Origin: Nitzschia sp. DOCU1
Taxonomy: Eukaryota > Bacillariophyta > Bacillariophyceae > Bacillariales > Bacillariaceae
DNA length: 64,000 nucleotides
Assembly: GCA_951394045.1 (NCBI GenBank)
Contig: OX595986.1
Span: 3,563,534 to 3,627,533 of the forward strand
Reading direction: 5' to 3'
Of the stretch, positions 22,330 to 33,534 are shown piece by piece; position 1 is the stretch's first letter; each line of letters opens with the position of its first letter. Position numbers and translations under genes: made by a program. The notes under the pieces are model-generated. The model made no database searches. It saw only the letters and a program-made list of their open reading frames with translations, and was not told the origin of the DNA.

Positions 22330-22711
22330 TGACTTTTGATGACCTTGCTGTCAATGAACTGTGGATGCGAGCTACAAAAGTGGCATTTGAAATAGCCATG
22401 GTGGGTGGTGGGTTTTAGTCGTCGTTTCGCAACATGGCGCAGATGCTTGAATCCGTTACAATTGGTTGGATACGTACGAATGTAGCGCGCGCCAAAACCA
22501 ATGCTGGCGCGCGCAGGTGATGATTTCAGTCCATGAAGTCGTTTCATGCAGATGGCGGGCCGACAGACAGACGAATAAAAGGAAAACTGTTGTCTATTCT
22601 TGACGGCAAGAAGCCAAGTAGAACTATTGTAAAGGACAGATAGGTAAAGCATATTCCGAGAGGAAAGCCAAACGCAACCACCACCTGCTTCACTACTGGA
22701 AATTCTCGTCG
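22330..22711. other. Intergenic region
   Basis: 382 bases between two minus-strand genes; likely the transportin promoter and the 3' end of the cyclase gene. GCGCGC occurs near 22490-22515. Nothing else seen. Confidence 0.45.
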
Positions 22712-25700
22712 TTACCCTTCGAGATCCTGTAGCTTCTCAAGAATTTTCCTCGTGCACTCCTCTGCTACAGCCAACTTCTTTTCCTTGGTGAAATCCAAAT
22801 CCTCCGTAGCAATCTCAATACCATTTTCAATGAGTGTAGCCTTGCTGCTCTCGTCTTCCACCTTTTGCGCCAAAATATAGCAAATTTCGGCAGCAATCGA
22901 ATCCGCCGTTCGCCCCATTTCACCCGTTTTGCTATTGATCAGGGTACCAAAGCCAAGATTGTCGACATCAATCGCCCAGTCAACATACTCTGCCATCATA
23001 TCTTCGTCCGTATCAGCATTACCTGCGAGATCGAGCAGCATCATAACGGGATCGTAAAGAGGCAGAAAGAAAGTAGATCGTCCTTCACCAAAGAACTCTG
23101 TGTATGCTTCACAAACATACTCGTCGAAAAAGTCACGAGCCTCCAGCGCAAATCCGTTTTCCTTCATGACCCAAACGATGGGGTACAGAATCAGGAAAGA
23201 CGCATGCACATTGCGTTTCTCAATCTTGGGCATGAGCTCTTCGACCACAAACCAACAAGTGCCAAGGGCATCGTCTTGTCGCCCGAGCTGACTATTCCAC
23301 GTGGCGCTATTGGCAATGCACTGAGCACCGAGATCACTTCCATACTCATCGCAAAGATCTAATGAATGGGCTTCCACGTCGTACAAGGGTTCAACCTCTC
23401 GCTTGTGGCACTCCACCGCGTTGGCAAAGTCGCCGAATCTTGCGTACATTTCCGCTTGGAGCGACATGGCATGTATGCAGTTGATGGGATCGCCGTGAAT
23501 CTTTGTCTCCTGGACATAGCGCCGCAGCATGGCCTTTTCGTATTTGCATTCGGCGTCCTGGACAATGTGCCCTCGCTTCAAGGCCTGAGATAGACCCGCA
23601 AACACCGGGAACAAAATCGACCTGTCCTTGAGTAGCTTGGCTGATTTTGCGGCTTGGGTGATTCGGAGCGCATCTTGGTAAGCAGTGACGCTATCAGTCA
23701 TGCGCTGGGCCTGGCCCAGTGCCTTTCCGAGAGCCACCTGCAGACGGATGATATACCCGAGTTCATTGGCATCGGCTTCCTCAAACACTCGGTTCGAAAA
23801 ACCACCAATTCCGGTGCCGTTGTCTTTTTCTTCGCGAAGTAGATCCAACGCGTCGTTGTAGAGCCGGATACTTTGTGCTGGAAGACCCAATCGTTCCTCA
23901 AAATGCTTTCCGACGGTAAGAGCAAGCTCTGCAGCCTTTCCAAAGTTGTCACTGCATATCCAGTGGTTAAAAAGCTTTGTGCTGAACATGTAGTCACCGA
24001 CGTCGTGTTCTTGCGCCTCAAGAGTTTCGGCGATACTTTTATGCAGATCACGCTTGCGTCCTACTAGCATGAGATTCAGCAGCGCCGTCCTCCAAACGGC
24101 GTGGTAAAAAGCATACTTCTTTGTTTTTTTCGTTCCGTCATCGTCATCCACTTCAATTTCGGTGCATTCGAGAATGCCACCGTCGACAGCGACCTTTAGT
24201 GCTTCCTCGGCGTGATTTCTAACGGCTACCTCTGCGCTATCACTGTTCCTCATCTGTACTGCCACAACCTCATCCAATGTAAATGAAAGGCCAATTACTC
24301 CACCAATGTTGAGCATATTCCTTGTAGTGAGGTCAAAATTGTCGAGTCTCTGCAGGACCAAATCACCGAATGATTCATAACTGATGTCACTGATTTCAAA
24401 CTCTGGGTCAACAGCCATTTGTCGCTTTACGTGCTCGAGGATCTCGTTGATGAAATGCGGTAGACCACCGGACTGAATGGTGACACCTTCGAGGACATCG
24501 TCTTTCACCTCCTTCCTTCGCAATCCAAGACTTTTCATGATCATCAAAGTGATGTCTTCGCGATTCAATGGGTTGAGTGCAATCGTTACAAAGCGACCTG
24601 TACGCGAGTGCTTTTTCGTCAAGTCTTTCCAGAAGTCGTCTTCTACTTTCATATTCCGAGCATCCTCGGGGTACGTAGTAGCTATGAAGAGTACATTTTG
24701 CGTTGTCTCGTAGATTTCTCTGATAGCTTTCCAAGAGTACTCATCCGCTTCGTGCAGATCATCCAGTGCTACGACAACCAACCGGGCATCTTGAGTACAT
24801 CGTTTGAACGCTCGAGTCATAAACGAGACCATCATCTTTGGGGGTGGGGGCTTTGACTTTATTGCTGTGTTTCCCGCTGGCGTTCTCTTTTCAAGACCAA
24901 GCAAAGATTGCAAAATGTGGTCAACATATGAAGGTGCCATGTCCAACTCACGACACAGACTTTTAATCACGTCTGACGATTTTCCAGCGGATAAATTCGC
25001 AGTAGACTGCCCCGAAGAGAAATCTGCGAGGCTCTCGTAGGCGATGGACTGCTGAAGGGACGAAAAGATCGACCCGCCTGACGATGGTACTGATTTGTCG
25101 TCGTGGGCTTCCCTGTAGGACTTGAGAACGTCCCTCAGAATGGACCGAAATACACTACCATGGAAGGTTAGAATTTGAAGAAGGATGCAAGCGCACTCGA
25201 GGAATCAAGACTTACCCAAAAGGGATCAGGGCATCGCTCTCCCTGCTCACATTCTTTGTCACGATAAGTCGGTGCTTGTTGGCACCCATCAATTTTCGAA
25301 TGTGCTCAATAGTGTGCGCCACCATGGTCGACTTTCCCATCCCACTTTTCCCCTGCACAATAACAAGCCTCGAAGGCGATTCTCGCAAGACCATGTCTCT
25401 CGCTATTCCCAAAATCTGCAGGATTTCGTCCTTCCTTCCGACAAAATTCGGTTGAAGCTTCCCCCATGATCGCTCGAGTGGGCTTAATGGTTCAAAAATC
25501 GGTACCGGTTCAGCGTATCCCTTTGCTGTGACAGGAGGCAACGCGTTGAATCCAAACGACCGATGAGCCAACATTCTGACATTGTTGTCTACCAAGATGC
25601 CGGGGTTCATCTTGGATGACATTAGGCGGGCGGCCAAATTCACGGATGGACCGAGCACTGCATATTCGTGACGTTTCACCCCACCGACGACACCACAATA

Positions 25701-28380
25701 GGCCTCGCCGATGGTGGCGCCGACCTTACAAGTTATTCCAATTTCATTCTGGATAGCATTGTAAATGGAAATGGTCGCAGGTAGCGCTCTTTGCGCAACC
25801 AAGTTAGGAATTGTGGTGCCCCGCAAACCAAAAGTTATGATCATGACGAGACCTTTGTCGTCAACAATGAACTGTCGAAGATGACCGCAATATCTATTGA
25901 TTTCTCTCGAAGACAGGTTCATAATGTCATTCAGCATCTTGTACATTTCGCGATTTGTCTTCTCGTTCTTTGTCACCTTTGTTTCAAGAATGGGGTTGAC
26001 AAACATGACATAGACATTTCGAATCTCCGCCTCTTCTCTATGACGCTCCTGTGCCGATTTCTCGATCTTTTTTATGCGCTTGAGATTGTCTGCAGCTGCG
26101 AGGTCGTTGTCGACAACAACAGGGTGAACGTACAGGGACATCATGCGCCTGTACTTCTTCAGGTCTTGTGTTTCAAGGCCCTCGACGTGTTTTGTTACTC
26201 CTCGCGACACATCGTTGACAATCTTAGGTTGGTGGATGCCCATTCGCTTTCTCGACGAGAACTTTAGATTGCTCCGATCGGCGACAACAACGGCTTTCCT
26301 GCCGTTCACCTTGCTAATGTCTTTGTCAAGATGGCAAACTCGTGTGAGCAGCGCGTGTGCCTCTGGCGAAACAGCTACTTCACCCAATTTTGCCAAATCA
26401 GTAGCGACGGTGGCCTGTTGAATAGGTTGTCCAAGGAGAAGGTATTCGCGTCGCAGCTGATGGTCTCCGACGTGAACACCAACCATCTGCCCGGCTCCGA
26501 CCCCGCAATGCACGTTTAGTGTATCAACTTTTGCGGCAGCACTTGTTGTTACTAAGCACCCAGAATTCAGATTCGCGCCGTTTTCCAGCACAGAGAAGTC
26601 GGCACATCTTGAGATGATCTCTGCTCCACACTTGACAGCCGATTCAACGCATGATTCAAGATTAATGTCGATGGTCGCTTTCCACTCAATGAAAACAGCA
26701 TCTCCAGCAAACTTCAAAAGATCTCCCTTGTGGTCAAGGACCACGTTCACAATAAGTTGAAAGTAGGCGTTGATTGCCTGACAGCAAATCGGTGAGTGGC
26801 ATCATGGTATGGCAAATCAGCGCAGCTCTCTTCTCCCCTACCTTAGAAAGACTCTCGGGGTCAAGCTTGGTCGAGAGCTTTGTAAAACCGGAAATGTCCA
26901 CAAACAAAAGAGCACATCGGTAGTCCGAAGAATAAGGAAGACGCTTTCCGCGAATCTTCGGCGGTTTGACTTCCTTTTCTAAACTTCCAGAGGCCGAACC
27001 AGACGATGAGCCCTCCGGTCGCGAAGAACCCGCAAGCGACTGAGACGCGTCGTCATCTTCAACCAACAACGCTCCGGATCCAGGGTCGTCATGGTCAAGT
27101 AGTGGGTTCGAGTCATCCAAAGGACGCAGAGCTTCTAAGTCGACGTCAATACCTTTCGCGCTACTTCTTCGTTTTGCCAGTCTATTGAAAAGGCCCTTCA
27201 TTCCTTTCGTTTTTCTTGACCCTGGGATATTTCCATTCCTACCACCAGGCGATAGCAACGCAGGGATTCCACCTGGGAGACCCGGGACACCAGGGTCGTC
27301 GCCGGCAGGAGACAGCATATCCATGATTCCTTTCTTTTGCCCATCGGTGGGACTTCCAGCACTGTCCGTGTGTGGGTTAGTATGTGTGGACTGGATTGTA
27401 GATGGTGGTCTTCCCCGTATTGTGGAGCCTGTTGGTTGGGTGTAGATTGCCAGATCTCCATAGCTTTGTGTCACATTCGCAATGTCAGCAGCATCAGAGT
27501 TGGGTCCCAGCTCAAATTCCTGCTCGTGCAAATGCTCCTGGGATAGGTCGCTGACGTCGGACATTGCATCACTTTCGACTACACTTGCGACCCGCGAGTC
27601 CTGGGACGCGTCTGAAACATCGCCTCCCGCTTTCTCCTCTGCCACCAGTTGTCTCGTCTCGTGTCCAAGTTGATCCAAAACAGCGTTCGGTACGTGACTT
27701 GCAAGCCAGTTGATGGATGCTAATGTTTGGGCTCGCTCAGCAGCTAGTTCACCGGCATTTGAAGATAGAATTGCGCGACCTACTTTCTCAAGATCTTTCT
27801 TCAGACTCTCTAACGAAAAAGGCATACCGCCCATTCCAAATCCCAGGCCTTCCATCATGCCAGGAGGCGGCTGAGGGTACGACTTTTCCGCCTTTGGTGG
27901 CAATTTATCTTGGACTTTATCTTGGGCTTCATCATCTTCTTCTAAATCCGAATCCGATTCTTCGTCCGACCCAGAGTATGAAGAATAGTCAGTGTCATCG
28001 TCGGTTTCCGAATTCAAAGAAGTAGACCACGCATAAGAGTCAGAGTCTTCAGACCCCGAAACTGAATTCCCCGCGGACGACGACCAAATGGATGATCCAA
28101 GCGACGCTGCTGAGTGGTATGCATGCGGCTGCCCTTCCTTTTGCATGCGCTGCATCATCAACATTGCCATTTCAACTTGAATATCATTCTTTCCCACTGG
28201 CTCTATATTTCGTTCTGACATGGCCGACGAGGCTGGAGTCGAATCAGCGGTTTCCATCGTATAGCCACCGATGCTGGAGTTTCCTTCCATTTTTTGCCTA
28301 AATGGAATATCATTTCCTGCAGTTCTCGCCATATCTCCAGTATTTCCAGCGCTGCACCTTTCCTTTTCAATGTCGGCCAA
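22712..28380 (-). CDS. Soluble-type (AC10-like) adenylyl cyclase with NTPase region
   Basis: Makes cAMP from ATP. Exons 28380-26842, 26777-25216 and 25154-22712; introns of 64 and 61 bases; 1847 residues. Residues 1-480 are acidic, Ser-rich and probably disordered. Class III catalytic domain C1 (~485-690) has both metal-binding Asp (FVDISGFT and, after the first intron, KFAGDAVF). C2 (~768-935) has FGLRGT, GEAYCGVVGG, RHEYAVLGPSVNLAARLM. Then comes FVGRKDEI and Walker A GKSGMGKST (~985), Walker B LVVVALDDLHEAD, and a TPR-like helical C-terminus. No membrane segments. This order is that of bicarbonate-responsive soluble cyclases. Both introns fall inside conserved motifs and restore them. Bicarbonate sensing is inference. 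Confidence 0.93.
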
Positions 28381-29118
28381 GTTCCCCAGATAAATGGCTC
28401 GGTCTACTGATTACAAACTTGCAACGATAGTGAATGCGCTAGTGGTCGTCAATTACCAATAAGAACAAAGAGTCTTTCCCCCCGTGAACGAAGGGGAAGT
28501 AATGAAGTTAGAAGGCGGCGGGCCTGCAACACATCATGCCTTCTATTTCGTCTTCGTTATTGTTGGTGAAACCACGTCAGTGGGATGAGATTGTTTCCTT
28601 GACACCAATCAAATCACTAGAGGTCATTTGCTTTAACTAGAAATGTCTATTCCCTTCGGACTTTCATTGCGAAAGTGATGAAAATGTCACACGCACTACT
28701 AATGTACGGCTCTTTCAGTATGACAATGTAGTACATTTTCTTCCGAAATGGAAAGCCACAACTGCGGATAAAGAAGGTGATACGCAGTTTTCTATGACGT
28801 CATGACATTTCTCCAGTGAAACGTGGGTCACTTACAGGCCTAAATATCACAGTCTAAAAAAAAGCCCTACAATCAGTATGATGCACCACGAGAATGGGAT
28901 GTTACTTCTCCATCGTAGCATGTCGTACGAGTACGTATCGCCCCTCGATGGAGATTGGTATAGTACGTACGATAGTAGGCTTACCTGGTACTGTTGTGTG
29001 CATGCTCGTCTACGTAGAGAGGTAAAAATCTACATCATGTGAGCTCTAATAGTGCACTTTTTAAAATACACCTAATCTCATCTTTTCTGTTAATAATGCA
29101 ATCAAATCGCAGCAAGTT
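28381..29118. promoter_or_regulatory. Upstream region of the adenylyl cyclase gene
   Basis: 738 bases; the neighbouring PPR-like gene ends at its far side, so its promoter content serves the cyclase. Holds a perfect CRE palindrome at 28795-28802 and TACG-rich short palindromes at 28925-28975. No ORF. Confidence 0.5.
28795..28802. promoter_or_regulatory. CRE palindrome TGACGTCA
   Basis: Perfect 8-base cAMP-response element, 415 bases upstream of the adenylyl cyclase start codon. One copy per window is expected by chance, so its use is unproven. Confidence 0.3.
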
Positions 29119-32100
29119 TTATCTCGATTGAGCGGCCGCCAAAGACGCCTTTCGCGGGCGTCGACTAGGCACTTTGCCTTTTTTCTCCTCGCGCTTCTTT
29201 CTCCGCTGCTCATATGCATGGCGGGCTTTTATCACCGAGTTGGAAGATTCGTCGCTGCCCTGCCGACGGTAGTCAACCTTGTCGCTGCCACTCTGATCTA
29301 TCGAGGCAATACCGAATTCTCTCTGAATGTGCGGGGAGACTTTGTCCTTGAACGCTGCTTCGACTTCATTCTCACCGGTATCCGGGGATCCTTGCAATGC
29401 CCTGGAAGCTAGCACCATCAATCGCAGACATTCGTTTAACCGTCTTTGGTGAAGGGGGTACAGCTTGGAAACCGTATCAATGACCGATATGTGGAAATCC
29501 TTCCAGGAGTTTGATCCACCAGTGCCTAAGCAATGACCGAATCTATAGCAAAAGGAATCTTCGTACACCAACTCGCCGTCTGCAGGACCGACGTGGCATG
29601 GCGACGATTGGGCGTTTCGAGAAAGAACAATATGTTCACCAGATCTCCTGATAACCTTTTCTCCCCAATCAAGACAGGAACAAATAGCACTCTGACCGTC
29701 GAGATGCAGATCGCAGACTGCCATGAATGCCGCTGCATATACCGCTGGGGCGTGATGCATCAAATGAAGCTGTTGAGCGACACTTTCGCTGCTCGATCGA
29801 CCCAGCGATGATGCCAACAGCTCGTCGAACAGTGCTAATGTATCTTGGATACCTTTGACAGCTTCGGAAGTGCTTTGGCGATCCTCAGAGGCTTGTCTCT
29901 TGAAAGCCTCGATGGTCATTGTAAACCCGTGCGCTTCAACGAGGTTCCCGTTTGTTTGCACTTTGTCAACGGACTCTTTGAGAAGTTCAAGGGCACTGTG
30001 CCCTCTAAAACTTCCTCCTCCATTCGCCGGAGCGACAACTCGGGCAAGGATTCGGGCAGCAGTTAGTCTACTGTCGTGGGTACCCTCACCAGCAGTTTCC
30101 AGTATCATAGCCCATTTGTCCACTCTTTCGATGTCTCCGGCGCGACACAGCGCTGAAAGAAATGGATGAACTGTACGCGAGAGAATCTTTAGTCTATCCG
30201 AGCTACTGGTATCCAAGATTCTCTCACGCAAAATCCCAAGTATCCTCTCCGCATGCTTGAGCCCTTCCAATGTGCCAGTCCGGATCCAAGCCTGAATGAC
30301 ACTTTCGAAGCTTTCAACATTTGCCTGAATATCAGCTCCAAATGCCCGGGCATTGATCGAGTCAAACCAATTCTCCATCGCTTTAGCTTCTTGAACTGCC
30401 GGGTCATTGTCACTGAATACTTTGGTGAAACCCTGGCTCGAGCTTGCCAGCGTTGTATGGTCATCCCAGGGTATGTGCCGAGAGTACGGACGAGTCAACG
30501 CAGATTTGGCAGGAGGACCACTCCACCGCATCGGTGCATTGTAGACGTCGATATCGACCTTCATACATGGATCTTTAGTCTCTTCGTATTTTTCCTTCAA
30601 TGCATTGATGCAATTCAAAACGTATTGGACATCATCAAAACCACGTTTGCCCTGACCAGTCGCATGCGCCAGGACAGACAGGCACGAGAGAAAGGTTTCT
30701 CTGTTCGTCTCTATTCCTTCCAGTTCTGATAAAGATGTCTTCACCCCAAACTCCGCTCTCCGCTGGACGAGGGTGTTGAAGACAAACGTGTTGGGAGGAG
30801 GTACGGAATGACCCTCGAACTTGGAACCCGACGCCATGGCATTATAAATATTCGCCGCTTTTCTCAGGACCGACGTGTGCCCACCTTCCAGGCATTGAAT
30901 GTAAAGTGCAAAACAATCCGCATCTGGGGCCGTTGTTGGCGACGACCACAAGAAGTCAAGAATAGCTTTGGCTGCATCTTCGACTCCCGATGAATCCTTG
31001 CCTCCAGCGTCCTGTCGGTAGTTGGCCAAAGCCAGCGACTGCAAAAGTCTCTTTGCTGTGATCCGAGTGCTTGTCACGCTCCCAGCAGTGTCGAATCGAC
31101 TTCGATCGGGGTCTGTTGTCCCGTCATCATCCTCAAGTGGCTGTCGCTGTAGAGCCAGCCACTTGTGCGCCCTGGCAATTGCGTCGTCGCATTGTTGCTT
31201 TGGGGTGGATGACACCGCCATCAATCCCCCATTTGGCTGCTCTGGGATGGACGCAGAGGGTGGCTGCAATCCATTTTGGATCCAAGTCTCGGCCACGAGG
31301 TCCAATGTCGTTGGAGCCGAAGCGACGCCCATAGGATTGCCAATGCGACGAGGAACAAATTCGAGAACAAAATCGTCTTCTTCGTCATTTACATTCCCCT
31401 TGTTCTCGTCGACAACGCCAGATTGATCCAACCCAAAAGACGATGCGGGTTGTGCTTGCTGGTAATCTTCACTTGGCGCTACTTCTTGGTGAATACTAGG
31501 TAGATCATTGGTCTCATCGTTAGCAGAAGAAGTGTCTTTTGGGTCCTGAGGAGACAAGGGGGAAGAAGAAAAATCCGCTGTGCTCGAAGGATCCTCGAGA
31601 CAAAAGCGTGGATCTGCCATCCCCGTAGCCTGAAATACCAGCACATCATAGGCCCTCAAGGCGGCGGCAAAAATAGCGTCGTTTTTTCGTCTGTACCAGT
31701 GAATGTGTCCATGACTTCCGGCAGGTTCCAAGGACTTGAGACTTCCGGCATCATAGCGATTGGCAGTAACTGGACAAATAAAGGTGGCGGTCCACAAGGT
31801 ACCTCCCGATCCCGCCCAGCTTGTGGAAGATACGACGAAATTGTCATTTGTTATTTCCAAATTGCTGTAATGTTTTCGATACCAAACTTTGAGGGGGTCC
31901 GTGGAAGTAATGGCCTCATAAACATTGTTGTATTCGTCTCTGGAAATACCTGCTGTGCCTGTTTGAATCGCCCACAAGGCATGTTCACATGCCGCCTGGA
32001 GAGAATCGCCTTTGCGTCGATACCATGTTTTTCCATCGCCCAAATCGGCACAATGCTCGTGTTGAGGCGATTTCATGGCCGGAAACACCTTGGATGTAAC

Positions 32101-32991
32101 GGGACAATGAAAGGATGCTGTCCACCACGTTCCACCATGCTTTTTCCCGGACCGATTTGTCTTGATAAAATGAAAGTCCTCGTCGACCAGGGCCCGTTTA
32201 TAGTTTTTCATATAAATCAATTGGAGTCGCTTTCGTGCAATAACACCTCCCCGCTTGGAAGCATCACTTAGATTTTCAACCTTGCTGCTGCTGCTGCTGC
32301 TTGTATCGATCTCGTCGTCGTTGTTCTCGTCAATGTTTTCGTCCTGATCCAGAATACAAAAGTACTTGACCGCCTGCTCTGCCGTTGCCTGCATGGCTTC
32401 TTTCTTTGTATCAAAGAATAATAAGTGGACGTTGTCACTATCTCGAATAAAGGTTTCGATGCGATGCCCAGTCACAGGACATGTAAAATTACAAGTCCAT
32501 TCTATGGATCGTTGCAGTTTTTGATTCAATTCTGGATGTATTTTTTGAGACTGGCATTGAAAGGCGTCATTCAAGGAAACGTCAAAGTTTGCGCGATACC
32601 AGTTGTTGAGAGTGGATCGATAAACATTGCTGTTGTAGTCGCCAATAGGGGATACCACATTCGAACTCGACTCGTCGTCGTCATTATCGCTGTCCTCCTT
32701 GTCTTCTGTGTCCACTGCCGCTACTGCAACTATCGATTCGTCCTTCGGCTCGCCAGTTTTGTCGTGAACCGATGAAGATAAGTGTCGTATCCGAAACGAC
32801 GCCTGCTGGTAGGGCCATTGTGCGGGTCGTCGGACCTGGGATGTGAGGAACAACTGCAATGGCGATTGGAAGGAACGTGGGTGCAGCGGATGTATGAATC
32901 GTTGCACCGCATGGATGCCCGTCGTTTGACTTCTTCGTCTGCTTCTTGCGCTTGTTGTCGTCGTCGCTCGTCCAAGCCATTGCCGATGCAT
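29119..32991 (-). CDS. Mitochondrial PPR-like protein with triplicated N-terminal CPVT module
   Basis: 1290 residues, one exon. The first ~75 residues are rich in Arg, Ser, Thr, Gln and poor in acids, like a mitochondrial presequence. Three related modules follow, each with a YR/YK-x helix, an aromatic Trp-Thr strand and a Cys-Pro-Val-Thr motif: WTCNFTCPVTG (Cys171), WTASFHCPVTS (Cys296), WTATFICPVTA (Cys406). The two later ones also have WYRRK-D-A helices. From ~560 to 1200 there are degenerate helical repeats (DADCFALYIQCLEGG, NTFVFNTLVQ, ESFESVIQAWIRTG), consistent with PPRs, which bind organellar RNA. A Lys/Arg-rich tail (YEQRRKKREEKKGK) ends it. RNA target unknown. Confidence 0.75.
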   Translation of the reverse strand: MHRQWLGRATTTTSARSRRRSQTTGIHAVQRFIHPLHPRSFQSPLQLFLTSQVRRPAQWPYQQASFRIRHLSSSVHDKTGEPKDESIVAVAAVDTEDKEDSDNDDDESSSNVVSPIGDYNSNVYRSTLNNWYRANFDVSLNDAFQCQSQKIHPELNQKLQRSIEWTCNFTCPVTGHRIETFIRDSDNVHLLFFDTKKEAMQATAEQAVKYFCILDQDENIDENNDDEIDTSSSSSSKVENLSDASKRGGVIARKRLQLIYMKNYKRALVDEDFHFIKTNRSGKKHGGTWWTASFHCPVTSKVFPAMKSPQHEHCADLGDGKTWYRRKGDSLQAACEHALWAIQTGTAGISRDEYNNVYEAITSTDPLKVWYRKHYSNLEITNDNFVVSSTSWAGSGGTLWTATFICPVTANRYDAGSLKSLEPAGSHGHIHWYRRKNDAIFAAALRAYDVLVFQATGMADPRFCLEDPSSTADFSSSPLSPQDPKDTSSANDETNDLPSIHQEVAPSEDYQQAQPASSFGLDQSGVVDENKGNVNDEEDDFVLEFVPRRIGNPMGVASAPTTLDLVAETWIQNGLQPPSASIPEQPNGGLMAVSSTPKQQCDDAIARAHKWLALQRQPLEDDDGTTDPDRSRFDTAGSVTSTRITAKRLLQSLALANYRQDAGGKDSSGVEDAAKAILDFLWSSPTTAPDADCFALYIQCLEGGHTSVLRKAANIYNAMASGSKFEGHSVPPPNTFVFNTLVQRRAEFGVKTSLSELEGIETNRETFLSCLSVLAHATGQGKRGFDDVQYVLNCINALKEKYEETKDPCMKVDIDVYNAPMRWSGPPAKSALTRPYSRHIPWDDHTTLASSSQGFTKVFSDNDPAVQEAKAMENWFDSINARAFGADIQANVESFESVIQAWIRTGTLEGLKHAERILGILRERILDTSSSDRLKILSRTVHPFLSALCRAGDIERVDKWAMILETAGEGTHDSRLTAARILARVVAPANGGGSFRGHSALELLKESVDKVQTNGNLVEAHGFTMTIEAFKRQASEDRQSTSEAVKGIQDTLALFDELLASSLGRSSSESVAQQLHLMHHAPAVYAAAFMAVCDLHLDGQSAICSCLDWGEKVIRRSGEHIVLSRNAQSSPCHVGPADGELVYEDSFCYRFGHCLGTGGSNSWKDFHISVIDTVSKLYPLHQRRLNECLRLMVLASRALQGSPDTGENEVEAAFKDKVSPHIQREFGIASIDQSGSDKVDYRRQGSDESSNSVIKARHAYEQRRKKREEKKGKVPSRRPRKASLAAAQSR

Positions 32992-33534
32992 CTTTTGTTA
33001 GCGTCTACCGCTGCTTGCTCTAGCTTGTCTTCGTTGTCGAAATCAATTCATCTACTACTATACGGTTTCTTCACACAGACGACCACTCTACAATAAGGAT
33101 GGATGGTTGAAATGATGATCTTCTATTGCATCGTCTCTCTTTCTTCTTGGTGTGATCTTTTGTTGTCGGATCGGGGCCATTTTTTTGTCTGGATGGCGGG
33201 GAAGCTGCGGGGCGCCCCCAAAGGGCGACACCCACGACGCAAGGACGAAGAGCACACCCACCCAAAATAAATGGCAAGTTCCTTGGTGCGTCAGCTCCTC
33301 TTTCTCACGAGCCGGCAGGGTTTTCAGCCGGCTCCTTTCATTGGTCCGCTTGCGGGTGTGCGGGCGTCATCCTTGCGTTGCGCTCCTGCTATCCTGCCTT
33401 CCGTTCCATCGGTCCCTCCCTCGCGTTCCCCATCTCCTACTTGCTTGTCATTCCTCTTTTTGTTCTGTGATGAGTTTGTGGCAGCGTTATTGTGATTGTC
33501 GTGGTGATTGTTAAAAGCACTATCATCATCCATC
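32992..33534. promoter_or_regulatory. Divergent promoter region, PPR-like gene / FYVE-lipase gene
   Basis: 543 bases between opposite-facing starts. Pyrimidine-rich on the plus strand near the lipase start; no defined motif. Confidence 0.45.
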
